Assembly: GCF_038002225.1 (NCBI RefSeq)
Contig: NZ_JBBOCA010000001.1
Span: 744,001-808,000, forward strand
Source of the DNA: Paenibacillus sp. FSL R7-0204
GTDB lineage: Bacteria; Bacillota; Bacilli; Paenibacillales; Paenibacillaceae
DNA length: 64,000 nt
Direction: 5' to 3'
Made by a program: the position numbers and the translations under genes. Below the pieces are notes generated by a model that saw only the letters and a program-made list of their open reading frames with translations, ran no database searches and was not told where the DNA came from. How positions within the stretch are numbered: the first letter of the stretch is position 1; every line of letters begins with the position of its first letter. Shown piece by piece: positions 16,589 to 25,275 of this stretch.

Positions 16589-17742
16589 ATATGTTCTTTC
16601 AGGCTGTAACCGGTATTCTGCTGCTCCAGCTTTTGTTCGCAATGTGGAATGCAGCGCAGCTCCCTAAGCTGGGGGCAGCACCGGGAGCAAGAGCGGCGCA
16701 GGCACTGTCAGCACTGGCGTCCTCCCGGACCTTGCGCTTGTCGGTGCTGATCCCCGCCCGGAATGAAGCGGATAATATTGGGGATTGCCTCTCCTCCGTA
16801 CTGGCCTCAAGCACCGGTAGTACCGGGGCGGAGATTATTGTGCTGGATGATTCATCGACTGACGGAACGGGTGCTATTGCCGAAGCGGCTGGCAGCGGCA
16901 GAGTAAGCGTTCTGAAAGGAAAAGAGCTGCCGGAGGGCTGGCTGGGCAAGTCCCATGCCTGCGCTCAGCTTGCAGAAGCGGCAAGCGGGGACTGGCTGCT
17001 GTTCCTGGACGCAGATGTCCGTCTTCAGCAGGGGGCGCTTCAGGCGGCACTCTCTGCTGCTGAAGCAGCGGGCGGCGGCATGATTACAGGCTTCCCCCGG
17101 CAGATGACCGGAACCTGGCTGGAGCGGCTGGTTGTTCCCCTGATGGTCTTCACCATCATCTGCCACCTGCCCATTCCGCTGGTCCGCGGCTCCAGAGATC
17201 CGCGCTTTGTTGCGGCTCATGGAGGCTTCATCCTGATTCACCGGGACAGTTACGACAGCTGCGGCGGGCATGAGGCCATCCGCAGCGAGCTGGTGGATGA
17301 CATGGCGCTGGCCCGCGCTGTGAAACGTTCAGGCGGGACAGTGACGCTCATGGATGTTACGGAGCAGGTGTTCATGCGGATGTACCACAATGCCCGGCAA
17401 GTATGGAACGGCTACCGGAAAAATATCTATGCCGGTATCGGCCGCAGTCCGGTGCTGCTGCTGGGTGTGCTTATTGCGTATCTGTCCCTGTATGCGGTGC
17501 CCGCCGCCGCCGTTCTGTACTATGGCCTAAGCGGACAGCCAGGCGCGGCGCTCTGGCCTGCTGCTGCGCTGCTTGCAGGTCTGGCCGTGAAACGGACCAG
17601 TGATGCTGCCGGACGGCAGCCGTTCTGGTTCTGTCTCTTACTCCCGGCGAGTATACTCTGCCTGTCGCTGATTGCTGTGGCGTCCTGGCGCGGAAGCCGC
17701 ACGCGCGCAGGCTATGAATGGAAAGGAAGGCGTTATGGATGA
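16585..17742 (+). CDS. Family 2 glycosyltransferase, CrtQ-like
   Basis: A 385-residue membrane-associated GT-A enzyme predicted to glycosylate the carotenoid end group. It has an N-terminal hydrophobic anchor, LSVLIPARNEADNIGDCLSSVL, the nucleotide-binding VLDDSSTDGT, then LPEGWLGKSHACAQLAEAASGDWLLFLDADVR with the DxD motif DAD. C-terminal membrane helices follow (about residues 290-365). The combination of GWLGKSHAC and C-terminal helices is typical of staphylococcal CrtQ. ATGA overlaps at both ends tie it to its neighbours. Confidence 0.82.
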   Translation: MNMFFQAVTGILLLQLLFAMWNAAQLPKLGAAPGARAAQALSALASSRTLRLSVLIPARNEADNIGDCLSSVLASSTGSTGAEIIVLDDSSTDGTGAIAEAAGSGRVSVLKGKELPEGWLGKSHACAQLAEAASGDWLLFLDADVRLQQGALQAALSAAEAAGGGMITGFPRQMTGTWLERLVVPLMVFTIICHLPIPLVRGSRDPRFVAAHGGFILIHRDSYDSCGGHEAIRSELVDDMALARAVKRSGGTVTLMDVTEQVFMRMYHNARQVWNGYRKNIYAGIGRSPVLLLGVLIAYLSLYAVPAAAVLYYGLSGQPGAALWPAAALLAGLAVKRTSDAAGRQPFWFCLLLPASILCLSLIAVASWRGSRTRAGYEWKGRRYG

Positions 17743-19214
17743 AACCGAAGGCAGTAATCATAGGCGCCGGATTTGGGGGGCTGTCCTGTGCGGTCACCCT
17801 TGCCGCAGAGGGCTGGGAAGTCACTGTGCTGGAACGCCAGCAGCAGCCCGGCGGCAAGCTGCAGCGTGTGCAGGCGGGGGGCTACACCTTCGACCGCGGC
17901 CCAAGTACGATTACGATGCCCCATGTCTTCCGCTCGCTCTATGAGCTTGCGGGAGCCCGCATGGAGGATTATGTCCGGCTCTATGAGCTGGAGCCGCGCA
18001 CCCGCAATGTCTTTGCAGACGGCAAGGTGGTCGATTTCTCAAGGAATACCGGGCGAATGCGTGAGCAAATAGCCTCCTATAGCCCGGCAGATGCTGCGAA
18101 ATTCCCGGAGTTTCTGGAGGAAGCTTCGCGGCTGTATCAGCTCAGCGAGAAGCAGTTCTTGAACAGGCTGCTGCTGTCCTGGAGGGATAAGCTCTCCCCT
18201 TCCCTTGTGCGGGATCTGGTGCGGGTCCGGCCTTTTCTCAGCCTGCATGACCTGCTGCTCCGCTACTTCAGCCATCCTAATACGCTGGCTATGCTGGGCC
18301 GCTATGCCACCTATGTCGGATCATCGCCGTATCGTTCCCCCTCCATCTTCGCCATGCTTGGTCATCTGGAGATTCAGGAAGGCGTTTACGGGGTGAAGGG
18401 CGGCACCTATGAATTAATCAGCGGTCTGTCTGCACTCGCCCGGAAGCTGGATGTGCAGCTGATTACTGGCACGGAGGTAACAGGGATTTCCGTAGTCTCC
18501 GGTGCGGTAGAAGGTGTGGATACGGCGCAGGGCTTCTACCCGGCCAAGACTGTGATTGCCGGTGGCGATGTCCTGAGCATCAACAAGATGCTGCTGCCTG
18601 AAACGGCTCGTCCGGGAATGACGGACCGCAAGATTGAAGCCTACGAACCCTCCCTGTCCGGGCTGGTAACGCTGGCGGGCTTGCAGCGTACGTATGATAA
18701 GCTGCTGCATCATACGGTGTTTTTCCCGGAGAACTATGAGCAGGAATTCAAGGATATCTTCGAGCATAAACGTCCGCCGCAGCAGCCGACTGTGTATGTA
18801 TGCCACTCCGGTTATTCCGAGCCTGAGATGGCGCCTGCGGGCGGCAGTAACCTGTTCATTCTGGCTAATGCACCTTATCTAAGCCCGGCCTGTGATTGGA
18901 GTGAGGAGAGGGGGGCGTACGGGGAGCGGGTAATGTCTGTGCTGGAGAGCCACGGTGTGAGCGGGCTGGCTTCAGCAGATGTGCTGGAGCGATACACCCC
19001 GCAGGATATCGCCCGCGATACGCTGGCGCATCAGGGGGCCATTTACGGAATATCCTCCAATACGGTGAAGCAGACCTTCTCCCGCCCGGGCAACCGTTCC
19101 AGCGATGTTAAGGGACTGTGGTATGTGGGCGGCACCACGCATCCAGGCGGGGGAACCCCTGTGGTGTCCTTGTCCGGCAGACTGGTGGGCGAATATATTG
19201 CAAGCCATGTATGA
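17739..19214 (+). CDS. CrtP/CrtNb-like diapocarotenoid oxygenase/desaturase
   Basis: A 491-residue FAD enzyme and the third CrtN paralogue. It has AVIIGAGFGGLSCAVTLAAEG near the start, PGGKLQRVQAGGYTFDRGPSTITMP, and C-terminal LWYVGGTTHPGGGTPVVSLSGRLVGEYI. That GGTTHPGGGTP form resembles terminal-methyl oxidases (CrtP/CrtOx), so oxidation of the chain end to aldehyde or acid is the likely job. The start chosen is ATG 17739, which gives the same ATGA coupling as the other cluster genes and an AAGGAAGG site 8 bases upstream; an in-frame ATG at 17718 would lie ahead of that site. Confidence 0.78.
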   Translation: MKPKAVIIGAGFGGLSCAVTLAAEGWEVTVLERQQQPGGKLQRVQAGGYTFDRGPSTITMPHVFRSLYELAGARMEDYVRLYELEPRTRNVFADGKVVDFSRNTGRMREQIASYSPADAAKFPEFLEEASRLYQLSEKQFLNRLLLSWRDKLSPSLVRDLVRVRPFLSLHDLLLRYFSHPNTLAMLGRYATYVGSSPYRSPSIFAMLGHLEIQEGVYGVKGGTYELISGLSALARKLDVQLITGTEVTGISVVSGAVEGVDTAQGFYPAKTVIAGGDVLSINKMLLPETARPGMTDRKIEAYEPSLSGLVTLAGLQRTYDKLLHHTVFFPENYEQEFKDIFEHKRPPQQPTVYVCHSGYSEPEMAPAGGSNLFILANAPYLSPACDWSEERGAYGERVMSVLESHGVSGLASADVLERYTPQDIARDTLAHQGAIYGISSNTVKQTFSRPGNRSSDVKGLWYVGGTTHPGGGTPVVSLSGRLVGEYIASHV

Positions 19215-19253
19215 AGAGTGAGCACCCCGCCAGCGTTCAACGGCCGAGCAGGG

Positions 19254-19276
19254 TTGTGCTATAGTTGTGCTATAAT
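19254..19276 (+). promoter_or_regulatory. Promoter-like tandem 11-bp repeat upstream of fni
   Basis: TTGTGCTATAG at 19254 is followed directly by TTGTGCTATAA at 19265, ending in TATAAT (19271-19276). The 11-bp period and TTGT core resemble the CarH-type arrays at 9954 and 11103, though the fifth base differs (TTGTG, not TTGTA). It would drive the short leader ORF and possibly fni. Confidence 0.4.
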
Positions 19277-19287
19277 GGAAGGTAATT

Positions 19288-19353
19288 ATGGAGCGGGATA
19301 TATTGCAAGTGGAGACGGTTTCGCCGCCTTTTAGGGGCGGCACCGGTCTTTGA
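19288..19353 (+). CDS. Possible 21-residue leader peptide
   Basis: A short ORF with GGAAGG five bases before its ATG and a TATAAT 12 bases upstream. It encodes MERDILQVETVSPPFRGGTGL and ends within a stable hairpin. It resembles nothing I recognise. It could be a leader peptide of fni or chance; codon evidence is too short to decide. Confidence 0.25.
   Translation: MERDILQVETVSPPFRGGTGL
19306..19353 (+). terminator. GC-rich hairpin after the crt operon
   Basis: CGCCGCC and GGGGCGGC with CGGT/ACCG flanks form a stable stem around TTTTA, followed by TCTTTG. It may terminate the crt transcript or attenuate the transcript starting near 19280. The weak T-run makes the call uncertain. Confidence 0.45.
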
Positions 19354-19380
19354 ATAACTCGTAGAGTGACTTTGTTGCTG

Positions 19381-19486
19381 AATGTATGCTAATAACCGAA
19401 TACAATCGGCTGGTACAACGGCGCATGGGCCGAATGTATGTGAAAAACAGCATACATTCTCCGTAGGGTGATGTTGTTATAGTAAG
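19381..19486 (+). repeat. Modular intergenic repeat, copy A (upstream of fni)
   Basis: A 78-base unit bounded by perfect 10-bp inverted ends, AATGTATGCT (19381) and AGCATACATT (19449-19458). An inner GAATGTATG/CATACATTC hairpin lies at 19432-19459. About 59 of 72 positions match the unit at 28957-29028. The right flank CCGTAGGGTGAT also matches the flanks of the 29-kb and 8.1-kb copies. Confidence 0.75.
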
Positions 19487-19518
19487 AGAATAGTGCAGCA
19501 GAAACGGAGGAAGACAGC

Positions 19519-20664
19519 ATGAATGATATGCCGCGAAACGGTGTGCCGCAGAGCGCTGTGGAGCCGTCAGTAACAGAGCCCCCGCCAGGGCAGGAGGCAG
19601 CAGGCCCAGGCCTTGCCGGACATAAATCTCTGCTGCCCGACTCCAGAACAGGGGAACGGAAGATTGAGCATGTACGGCTCTGCCTGAATGAAGATGTGGC
19701 CGGCAGCGGAATTACAACCGGGTTCGAGCAGTACCGGTTTCGCCATAACGCGCTGCCTGAGCTGGATTACGATACCATCTCACTGGGCACTGAATTCTTA
19801 GGCCGTGCGCTGCGTACCCCGCTGCTGATCAGCTCCATGACGGGGGGAAGCGCGGCTACAGGGAAGATTAATGAGCGGCTGGCCGAAGCGGCGGAGCGCC
19901 GGGGCTGGGCGCTGGGAGTCGGCTCAGTGCGCGCGGCTGTAGAACGCGCGGAGCTGGCGGCTACCTTCCATGTGCGGGCCAAGGCACCCACGATTCCGGT
20001 CATTGCCAATGTCGGAGCCGTGCAGCTCGCCTACGGCTTCGGGGTAGAAGAATGCCGCCGGGCGGTTGAGATTGCCGGAGCGGACTGGCTGGTTCTCCAT
20101 CTGAACGGGCTGCAGGAGGTATTCCAGCCCGAGGGTGACACCGGCTTCGGTTCTCTGCTGAAGCGGATAGAGGCATTATGCCGGACCCTTGAGATTCCAG
20201 TGGGGATCAAGGAGGTCGGCTGGGGGATTGACGGCGATACCGCCGCCCGGCTGTATCAGGCGGGCGCTGCCTTCATTGATGTAGCCGGAGCTGGCGGCAC
20301 TTCCTGGAGCCAGGTAGAGAAGTTCCGCAGCATCGACCCGGTACGGCGTGCGGCAGCTGAGGCCTTCGCCGACTGGGGCATTCCCACAGCGGAGTGCATT
20401 GCCGAGGTCCGCGCGGTCTCCCCGCACGGGGCATTGATCGGCAGCGGCGGGCTGAAGCACGGCGTCGATGCCGCCAAGGCGCTGGCCCTTGGCGCTGATC
20501 TGGCGGGCTTCGGACGGGGGCTGCTGGGTCCGGCCGTCAGCTCCGAGGAGGCGCTGGACCAGGCGCTGGCCCAGGTAGAGCTGGAGCTGCGGACGGTGAT
20601 GTTCGGCATCGGCGCGCCGGACCTTGCCGCACTGCGCGGAACGCCCCGTCTGGTCCGGCGCTGA
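19519..20664 (+). CDS. fni: Type 2 isopentenyl-diphosphate delta-isomerase
   Basis: FMN- and NADPH-dependent interconversion of IPP and DMAPP, feeding prenyl synthesis. The 381-residue TIM-barrel enzyme shows HVRLCLNEDVAGSGITTGFEQYRF, then LISSMTGGSAATGKINERLAEAAERRGWALGVGS (the flavin and substrate segment), VKEVGWG-like IKEVGWGI, VAGAGGTSW and GSGGLKHGVDAAKALALGADLAG. Length is slightly above the usual ~350 because of a Pro/Glu-rich N-terminal extension of about 40 residues. It starts at ATG 19519 after GGAGG. Next to the crt cluster it probably boosts the isoprenoid precursor supply for pigment, though it may serve the cell generally. Confidence 0.95.
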   Translation: MNDMPRNGVPQSAVEPSVTEPPPGQEAAGPGLAGHKSLLPDSRTGERKIEHVRLCLNEDVAGSGITTGFEQYRFRHNALPELDYDTISLGTEFLGRALRTPLLISSMTGGSAATGKINERLAEAAERRGWALGVGSVRAAVERAELAATFHVRAKAPTIPVIANVGAVQLAYGFGVEECRRAVEIAGADWLVLHLNGLQEVFQPEGDTGFGSLLKRIEALCRTLEIPVGIKEVGWGIDGDTAARLYQAGAAFIDVAGAGGTSWSQVEKFRSIDPVRRAAAEAFADWGIPTAECIAEVRAVSPHGALIGSGGLKHGVDAAKALALGADLAGFGRGLLGPAVSSEEALDQALAQVELELRTVMFGIGAPDLAALRGTPRLVRR

Positions 20665-20708
20665 CGCCAGGCTTGCTTTTATAATCAGAACTGAAGGAAG
20701 GTATCCAA

Positions 20709-21182
20709 ATGACGATTACATTGGTCCCGATGGACGAAACTGCGTTTCAGTCGTTCTTGAAGCAATCTACCCGCGACTACGCAGAAGAGAAAGTACAAGC
20801 CGGTGCCTGGGATGCAGATACAGCGTTAGCGCAGGCCCAAGAATCGATGAATCGCTACCTGCCGCAAGGCCTCAATACGGCGGGAGCTTATTTCTATTCG
20901 GTAGTAGAGGACGCTTCGGGAACTCAAGCAGGTTATCTCTGGTTCAACGTGACCGAGAACCGCGGGGTGCGGGAGGCGTTCATTTATGACATCTATATCT
21001 TTGAGCCGTTCCAGGGCCGGGGCTATGGTAAGCAGACACTGCTCCTGCTGGATGAAGAAGCTAAGAAGCTGAAGGCGGCCAAGATCGGCCTGCATGTCTT
21101 CGGGCATAACGAACGCGCCTTCGGGCTATACAAGAAAATGGGCTTCCAGGTTACAGACATCACAATGTCCAAGACGCTGTAG
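20709..21182 (+). CDS. GNAT-family N-acetyltransferase
   Basis: A 157-residue acetyl-CoA-dependent acyltransferase. The acetyl-CoA binding stretch is FIYDIYIFEPFQGRGYGKQTLLLLDEEAKKL (Q-x2-G-x-G form QGRGYG, about residues 100-105), followed by IGLHVFGHNERAFGLYKKMGFQVTDITMSKTL, the usual C-terminal beta-alpha unit. Substrate unknown. It starts at ATG 20709 with AGGAAGG upstream. It stands alone with its own terminator. Confidence 0.88.
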   Translation: MTITLVPMDETAFQSFLKQSTRDYAEEKVQAGAWDADTALAQAQESMNRYLPQGLNTAGAYFYSVVEDASGTQAGYLWFNVTENRGVREAFIYDIYIFEPFQGRGYGKQTLLLLDEEAKKLKAAKIGLHVFGHNERAFGLYKKMGFQVTDITMSKTL

Positions 21183-21246
21183 CCCGCAGGCGGAAGGTAG
21201 CACCAGGCAGGCATAAGGTTCTGCACAGCACCAGCCGAAGTAACTG

Positions 21247-21267
21247 GACTCCTCAAGGAGTCTTTTT
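21247..21267 (+). terminator. Terminator of the GNAT gene
   Basis: GACTCCT/AGGAGTC stem with a CA loop, followed directly by TTTTT. Confidence 0.85.
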
Positions 21268-21353
21268 GCATAAGGGGCAGTGTTCGGGAGTAAGTGCGGC
21301 CGTGTGTGAGCCAACGATTCACGGAAAAACGAACAAAATGGGACTGGCGCAAC

Positions 21354-21450
21354 GTGTAGTCGAAATGTAGTCGAAAAACCGATTGCAATTGGAGCGGACG
21401 TGCCATGTAGGCTGGATGTAGTCGAAAAACCGCTTACAACGGGCAGCGCC
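21354..21450. repeat. Short direct repeats in the GNAT-ychF gap
   Basis: The 421-base gap before ychF holds ATGTAGTCGAAAAACCG twice (21365 and 21416), each followed by TT.CAA and a GC-rich tail, plus a partial GTGTAGTCGAA at 21354. A TATAAT at 21532-21537 may be the ychF -10; the TTGACA at 21496 is 30 bases away, too far to pair with it. Nothing else was recognised in the gap. Confidence 0.6.
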
Positions 21451-21603
21451 AAGTAAATATTTTTTACCCGGTAAGATGAGTTTGGCTCCCCGCCCTTGAC
21501 ATCCGCTGTTGCTGGAGAATTTGTTCTAATATATAATGGTTTGAGATCAGTTCGGTATTTCATGCGGTGATCAAACCAACCGAAAATAGGAGTTGTCATA
21601 TAA

Positions 21604-22704
21604 ATGGCTTTGAAAGCAGGTATCGTTGGACTTCCCAACGTAGGCAAATCGACATTATTCAATGCAATTACACAAGCGGGCGCAGAATCCGCCAACTATC
21701 CGTTCTGCACCATCGACCCGAACGTCGGGGTTGTAGAAGTACCGGACGAACGTCTGGATAAGCTGGTGGAGCTGGTACAGCCGAACAAGACGGTTCCGAC
21801 CGCTTTTGAATTCGTCGATATTGCCGGACTGGTGCGCGGTGCGAGCAAGGGCGAAGGCCTGGGCAACAAGTTCCTGGCCCATATCCGCGAGGTGGATGCC
21901 ATTGTTCATGTGGTTCGCTGCTTCGTCGATGAGAACGTGACCCATGTAGACGGCAAGGTGAATCCGATCAGCGATATCCAGACGATTAACCTGGAGCTGA
22001 TTCTGGCTGACCTGGAGAGCGTGGAGAAGCGGATTGAGCGTTCCCGCAAAAACATCAAGGGCGGCGACAAAAAATACGCCCAGGAAGTAGAAGTACTGGA
22101 GCGCGTCAAGGAAGCCCTGTATCAGGACCAGCCTGCACGCAGTCTGGAGTTGTCTGACGATGAGCGCCTGATCGTGCGTGATCTTCACCTGCTCACCCTG
22201 AAGCCGGTACTGTACGCGGCGAATGTGGGCGAGGATGAAGTGGCGACTGCCGAGGAGAATCCTTATGTACAGCAGGTCCGTGAATTCGCAGCGGCCGAGA
22301 ATGCTGAAGTCGTGCCGATCAGCGCGAAGGTGGAAGCAGAGATTGCAGAGCTGGAAGGCGAAGACAAGGAGATGTTCCTGGAGGAGCTGGGGCTGCAGGA
22401 ATCCGGGCTCAACCGTCTGATCAAAGCGGCTTACAAGCTGCTGGGTCTGTACACTTATTTCACTGCGGGCGTTCAAGAGGTTCGTGCCTGGACCATCCGC
22501 AAGGGCACGAAGGCCCCTGGAGCAGCGGGCGTGATTCATACGGACTTCGAGCGCGGTTTTATCCGGGCGGAGGTTGTAGCTTACACCGATTTGGTGGCGG
22601 CAGGCTCAATGAACGGTGCAAAGGAACGCGGGCAGCTGCGTCTGGAAGGTAAGGAATATCTGGTGCAGGACGGCGACGTTATGCATTTCCGGTTCAACGT
22701 ATAG
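21604..22704 (+). CDS. ychF: Ribosome-associated ATPase YchF/EngD
   Basis: A universally conserved Obg-family P-loop protein that hydrolyses ATP and binds ribosomes; linked to stress response. The 366-residue protein has a G1 motif at G9-S16 (GLPNVGKS), the switch region with [20 protein letters not shown], a coiled-coil insertion (about residues 130-200) and the C-terminal TGS-like domain ([28 protein letters not shown]). Length is exactly that of the family. ATG 21604 follows TAGGAG. Monocistronic as far as can be seen. Confidence 0.97.
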   Translation: MALKAGIVGLPNVGKSTLFNAITQAGAESANYPFCTIDPNVGVVEVPDERLDKLVELVQPNKTVPTAFEFVDIAGLVRGASKGEGLGNKFLAHIREVDAIVHVVRCFVDENVTHVDGKVNPISDIQTINLELILADLESVEKRIERSRKNIKGGDKKYAQEVEVLERVKEALYQDQPARSLELSDDERLIVRDLHLLTLKPVLYAANVGEDEVATAEENPYVQQVREFAAAENAEVVPISAKVEAEIAELEGEDKEMFLEELGLQESGLNRLIKAAYKLLGLYTYFTAGVQEVRAWTIRKGTKAPGAAGVIHTDFERGFIRAEVVAYTDLVAAGSMNGAKERGQLRLEGKEYLVQDGDVMHFRFNV

Positions 22705-22935
22705 ATACTTTTCGCTTGTTATAGAGAGGCCATTCAGGAGTAGAGGTTTGCTTGCTGGATGGTTTCTTTGTGTCATCTGAATCTTTTTTCAAAAGATATC
22801 CCCATTCCCGCCGCTGGCAGTGTAGCCAATTGAGGCTTGTGGTGGTATAATATAAAGTCGTATATCTACTTCAGTTGTAGCAACAATTTAAAGTAATATG
22901 GAACGAAGAATTTGAATCAGGAGAGGTGAATTCCC

Positions 22936-24003
22936 TTGTTGGACCGATTGCAATCCCTGGCGGACCGCTATGAGAAACTCAGTGAACTGCTATGTGACCC
23001 GGATGTTGCAAGCGACAGTAAGAAACTGAGGGACTATTCCAAAGAACAATCCGACTTGCAGCCCGCCTTCGAGGCGTATAGCGAATATAAGAACGTAATG
23101 GAAGAGCTCGAAGCTGCGAAGATGATGCAGGCCGAGAAGCTTGATGATGAAATGAAAGAAATGGTCAAGATGGAGATCGATGAGCTGTCCGGGCGTCAGG
23201 CCATTCTTGAGGAGAAGATTCGTCTGCTCCTGCTGCCTAAGGACCCTAACGACGACAAGAACGTAATCGTGGAAATCCGCGGCGCAGCCGGCGGGGACGA
23301 AGCGGCCTTGTTCGCCTCTGATCTCTACCGGATGTATACCCGTTATGCCGATACCCAGGGCTGGCGCGTAGAGCTGATGGATGTGAACACGAATGATCTC
23401 GGCGGCTTCAAGGAAGTGATCTTCCTGATTAACGGGCGCGGCGCTTACAGCAAAATGAAATTCGAAAGCGGCGCACACCGTGTGCAGCGCATACCTACCA
23501 CAGAATCCGGCGGACGTATCCATACGTCTACCTCTACGGTTGCGGTAATGCCGGAAGCGGAAGATTTCGAAATCGAGATTCATGACAAGGATATCCGTGT
23601 CGATACCTTCTGTTCGAGCGGCGCGGGCGGACAATCCGTTAACACGACCAAATCAGCAGTACGTGTAACCCATGTACCTACGGGGATCGTGGCTACCTGC
23701 CAGGACGGCAAGTCCCAGAACTCGAACAAGGATAAGGCGCTGAAGGTGCTGCGTACCCGGATCTCGGATCTGAAGCGTCAGGAAGAGGAAGCGAAGTATT
23801 CCGGAGAACGTAAAAGCAAGGTGGGAACCGGTGACCGCAGTGAGCGTATCCGTACCTACAACTTCCCGCAGAGCCGTGTGACGGATCACCGGATTGGCTT
23901 AACCCTCCACCGTCTGGATCAGGTGATGAACGGGGATATTACCGAGATTATCTCGGCACTGTCAATTGCGGAACAAGCAGAATTGATGGAAAAAGGAGAA
24001 TAA
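22936..24003 (+). CDS. prfA: Peptide chain release factor 1
   Basis: Terminates translation at UAA and UAG. The 355-residue protein has [15 protein letters not shown] with the GGQ tripeptide near residue 231, which triggers peptidyl-tRNA hydrolysis, and [15 protein letters not shown] with the P-x-T codon-recognition tripeptide (PTT). The start is TTG at 22936 with AGGAGAGG upstream, giving [15 protein letters not shown], the usual N-terminus. Followed five bases later by prmC, whose product methylates this factor. Confidence 0.97.
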   Translation: MLDRLQSLADRYEKLSELLCDPDVASDSKKLRDYSKEQSDLQPAFEAYSEYKNVMEELEAAKMMQAEKLDDEMKEMVKMEIDELSGRQAILEEKIRLLLLPKDPNDDKNVIVEIRGAAGGDEAALFASDLYRMYTRYADTQGWRVELMDVNTNDLGGFKEVIFLINGRGAYSKMKFESGAHRVQRIPTTESGGRIHTSTSTVAVMPEAEDFEIEIHDKDIRVDTFCSSGAGGQSVNTTKSAVRVTHVPTGIVATCQDGKSQNSNKDKALKVLRTRISDLKRQEEEAKYSGERKSKVGTGDRSERIRTYNFPQSRVTDHRIGLTLHRLDQVMNGDITEIISALSIAEQAELMEKGE

Positions 24004-24007
24004 TGCT

Positions 24008-24925
24008 TTGAAACACGACTCTTATGTCATGCCTGACGTGCAAAGCATCCGGGAAGCCTTTGCGGAGGCTTCTTCTTTTTTGGCCGGACACGGCCTTACG
24101 GAGCCGCAGCGCAGCAGCCAGCTCCTGCTGGAGCATGTGCTGGGCTTGTCCGGGGCGGCTTATTATATGGCGCTGGCTGATCCGTTCCCGCTGGCGCGCA
24201 AGGCCGATTGGGAAGCGCTGGTGACCCGCCGGGCGGCGGGAGAACCGGTGCAATACATCACCCGCGAACAGGAATTCTACGGCCGGGCCTTCGAGGTCAC
24301 GCCCGATGTGCTGATCCCCCGCCCGGAGACGGAGCTGCTCGTCGAGGCGATCCTGAAGTACGGCGCGGAGCTATGGCCGGACGGGCTGGCGGGGGGGCGG
24401 GGCGAAGCCGCACACCCGCTGACCGCCGTCGATATCGGCGCCGGCAGCGGGGCAATCTCCGTCACGCTAGCGGCGGAAGCGCCGGCGTGGCGGGTCTGCG
24501 CCGGCGATATCTCGCCCGGCGCGCTGGCCGTGGCCCGGCGCAATGCGCAGCGGCACGGCACGGCGGTGGACCTGCGGCTCGGCGATCTGCTCGAGCCGTT
24601 CGCGGGGGTGGAGACGGATATCCTCGTCTCCAACCCGCCGTACATCCCCGGCGGCGACATCGCCGGGCTGCAGCGCGAGGTGCGCGATCATGAGCCGCGC
24701 ACGGCACTGGACGGCGGCGGTGACGGGCTGGACCCGTACCGCCGCATGATGGAGCAGCTGCCGCTGCTCCCGGCTCCGCCGCGCCTGGTCGGCTTTGAGC
24801 TCGGCCAGGGGCAGGCCGGGCAGGTGGCCGGACTGCTGCGGGCCGCTGGACATTGGGACGAGATCATCACCATCGATGATCTCGCCGGGATTCCCCGGCA
24901 TGTGCTCGGGATTGCACGCCGGTGA
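24008..24925 (+). CDS. prmC: Release factor glutamine methyltransferase
   Basis: Methylates the glutamine of the GGQ motif of release factors using SAM. The 305-residue protein has an N-terminal helical domain and a Rossmann methyltransferase domain with AVDIGAGSGAISVTLA and the catalytic N209-PPY (SNPPYIP). The start is TTG 24008, about nine bases after AAAAGGAG; ATG 24029 is an alternative. The 3' two thirds are clearly richer in G and C than prfA. This produces several long spurious ORFs on other frames but does not disturb the motifs. Confidence 0.95.
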   Translation: MKHDSYVMPDVQSIREAFAEASSFLAGHGLTEPQRSSQLLLEHVLGLSGAAYYMALADPFPLARKADWEALVTRRAAGEPVQYITREQEFYGRAFEVTPDVLIPRPETELLVEAILKYGAELWPDGLAGGRGEAAHPLTAVDIGAGSGAISVTLAAEAPAWRVCAGDISPGALAVARRNAQRHGTAVDLRLGDLLEPFAGVETDILVSNPPYIPGGDIAGLQREVRDHEPRTALDGGGDGLDPYRRMMEQLPLLPAPPRLVGFELGQGQAGQVAGLLRAAGHWDEIITIDDLAGIPRHVLGIARR

Positions 24926-24933
24926 CGGGGAAC

Positions 24934-25110
24934 GGACTGAGAAGACGCTATTTGCTCAAATAACGCGAAATGACCAACTCTTGTGGACTGAGAAGACCTT
25001 ATTACCTGTAAACAAGCCTGTTTGAGCAACCAACTGAACGAATAGCGTCCTCTCTGTCCGCATAACTTCCGGGAAGGTACTTTTGCAGCGAATAAGGTCC
25101 ACTCAGTCCG
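24934..25110. repeat. Interleaved inverted repeats in the prmC-SEDS gap
   Basis: The 350-base gap carries four ~22-base units. Two are forward, GGACTGAGAAGACGCTATT (24934) and GGACTGAGAAGACCTTATT (24985). Two are reverse-complement, CGAATAGCGTCCTCTCTGTCC (25039-25060, split here only by orientation) and GCGAATAAGGTCCACTCAGTCC (about 25088-25109). Unit 1 matches unit 3 and unit 2 matches unit 4, so the two best pairings interleave. TTGCTCAAA (24952) and TTTGAGCAA (25021) extend the first pairing. No ORF seen. Confidence 0.72.
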
Positions 25111-25275
25111 CTGCAGGGGAGGCGGCCCGGCTATTCGCCTGACAGAGTACCCCCAAACGATGGAAATTGTATTTAGGCGGCTCCTTCCTTTACAATAGAC
25201 ATGACGGAACTTCTGCCTGGGCTGCTGCCGGGAGACAAGAACGGGAAGAACCAGTACTGAGTAAGGAGACAGAAT

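Noticed and set aside
21496..21537. TTGACA and TATAAT before ychF as one promoter
   Set aside because: The hexamers are 30 bases apart, too far for a standard sigma-A promoter.
24208..24693. Gly/Arg-rich ORFs overlapping prmC in other frames
   Set aside because: Explained by the high GC third positions of prmC, whose methyltransferase motifs are intact.
24934..25110. CRISPR array
   Set aside because: Units occur in both orientations with irregular spacing and no cas genes, so these are inverted repeats.
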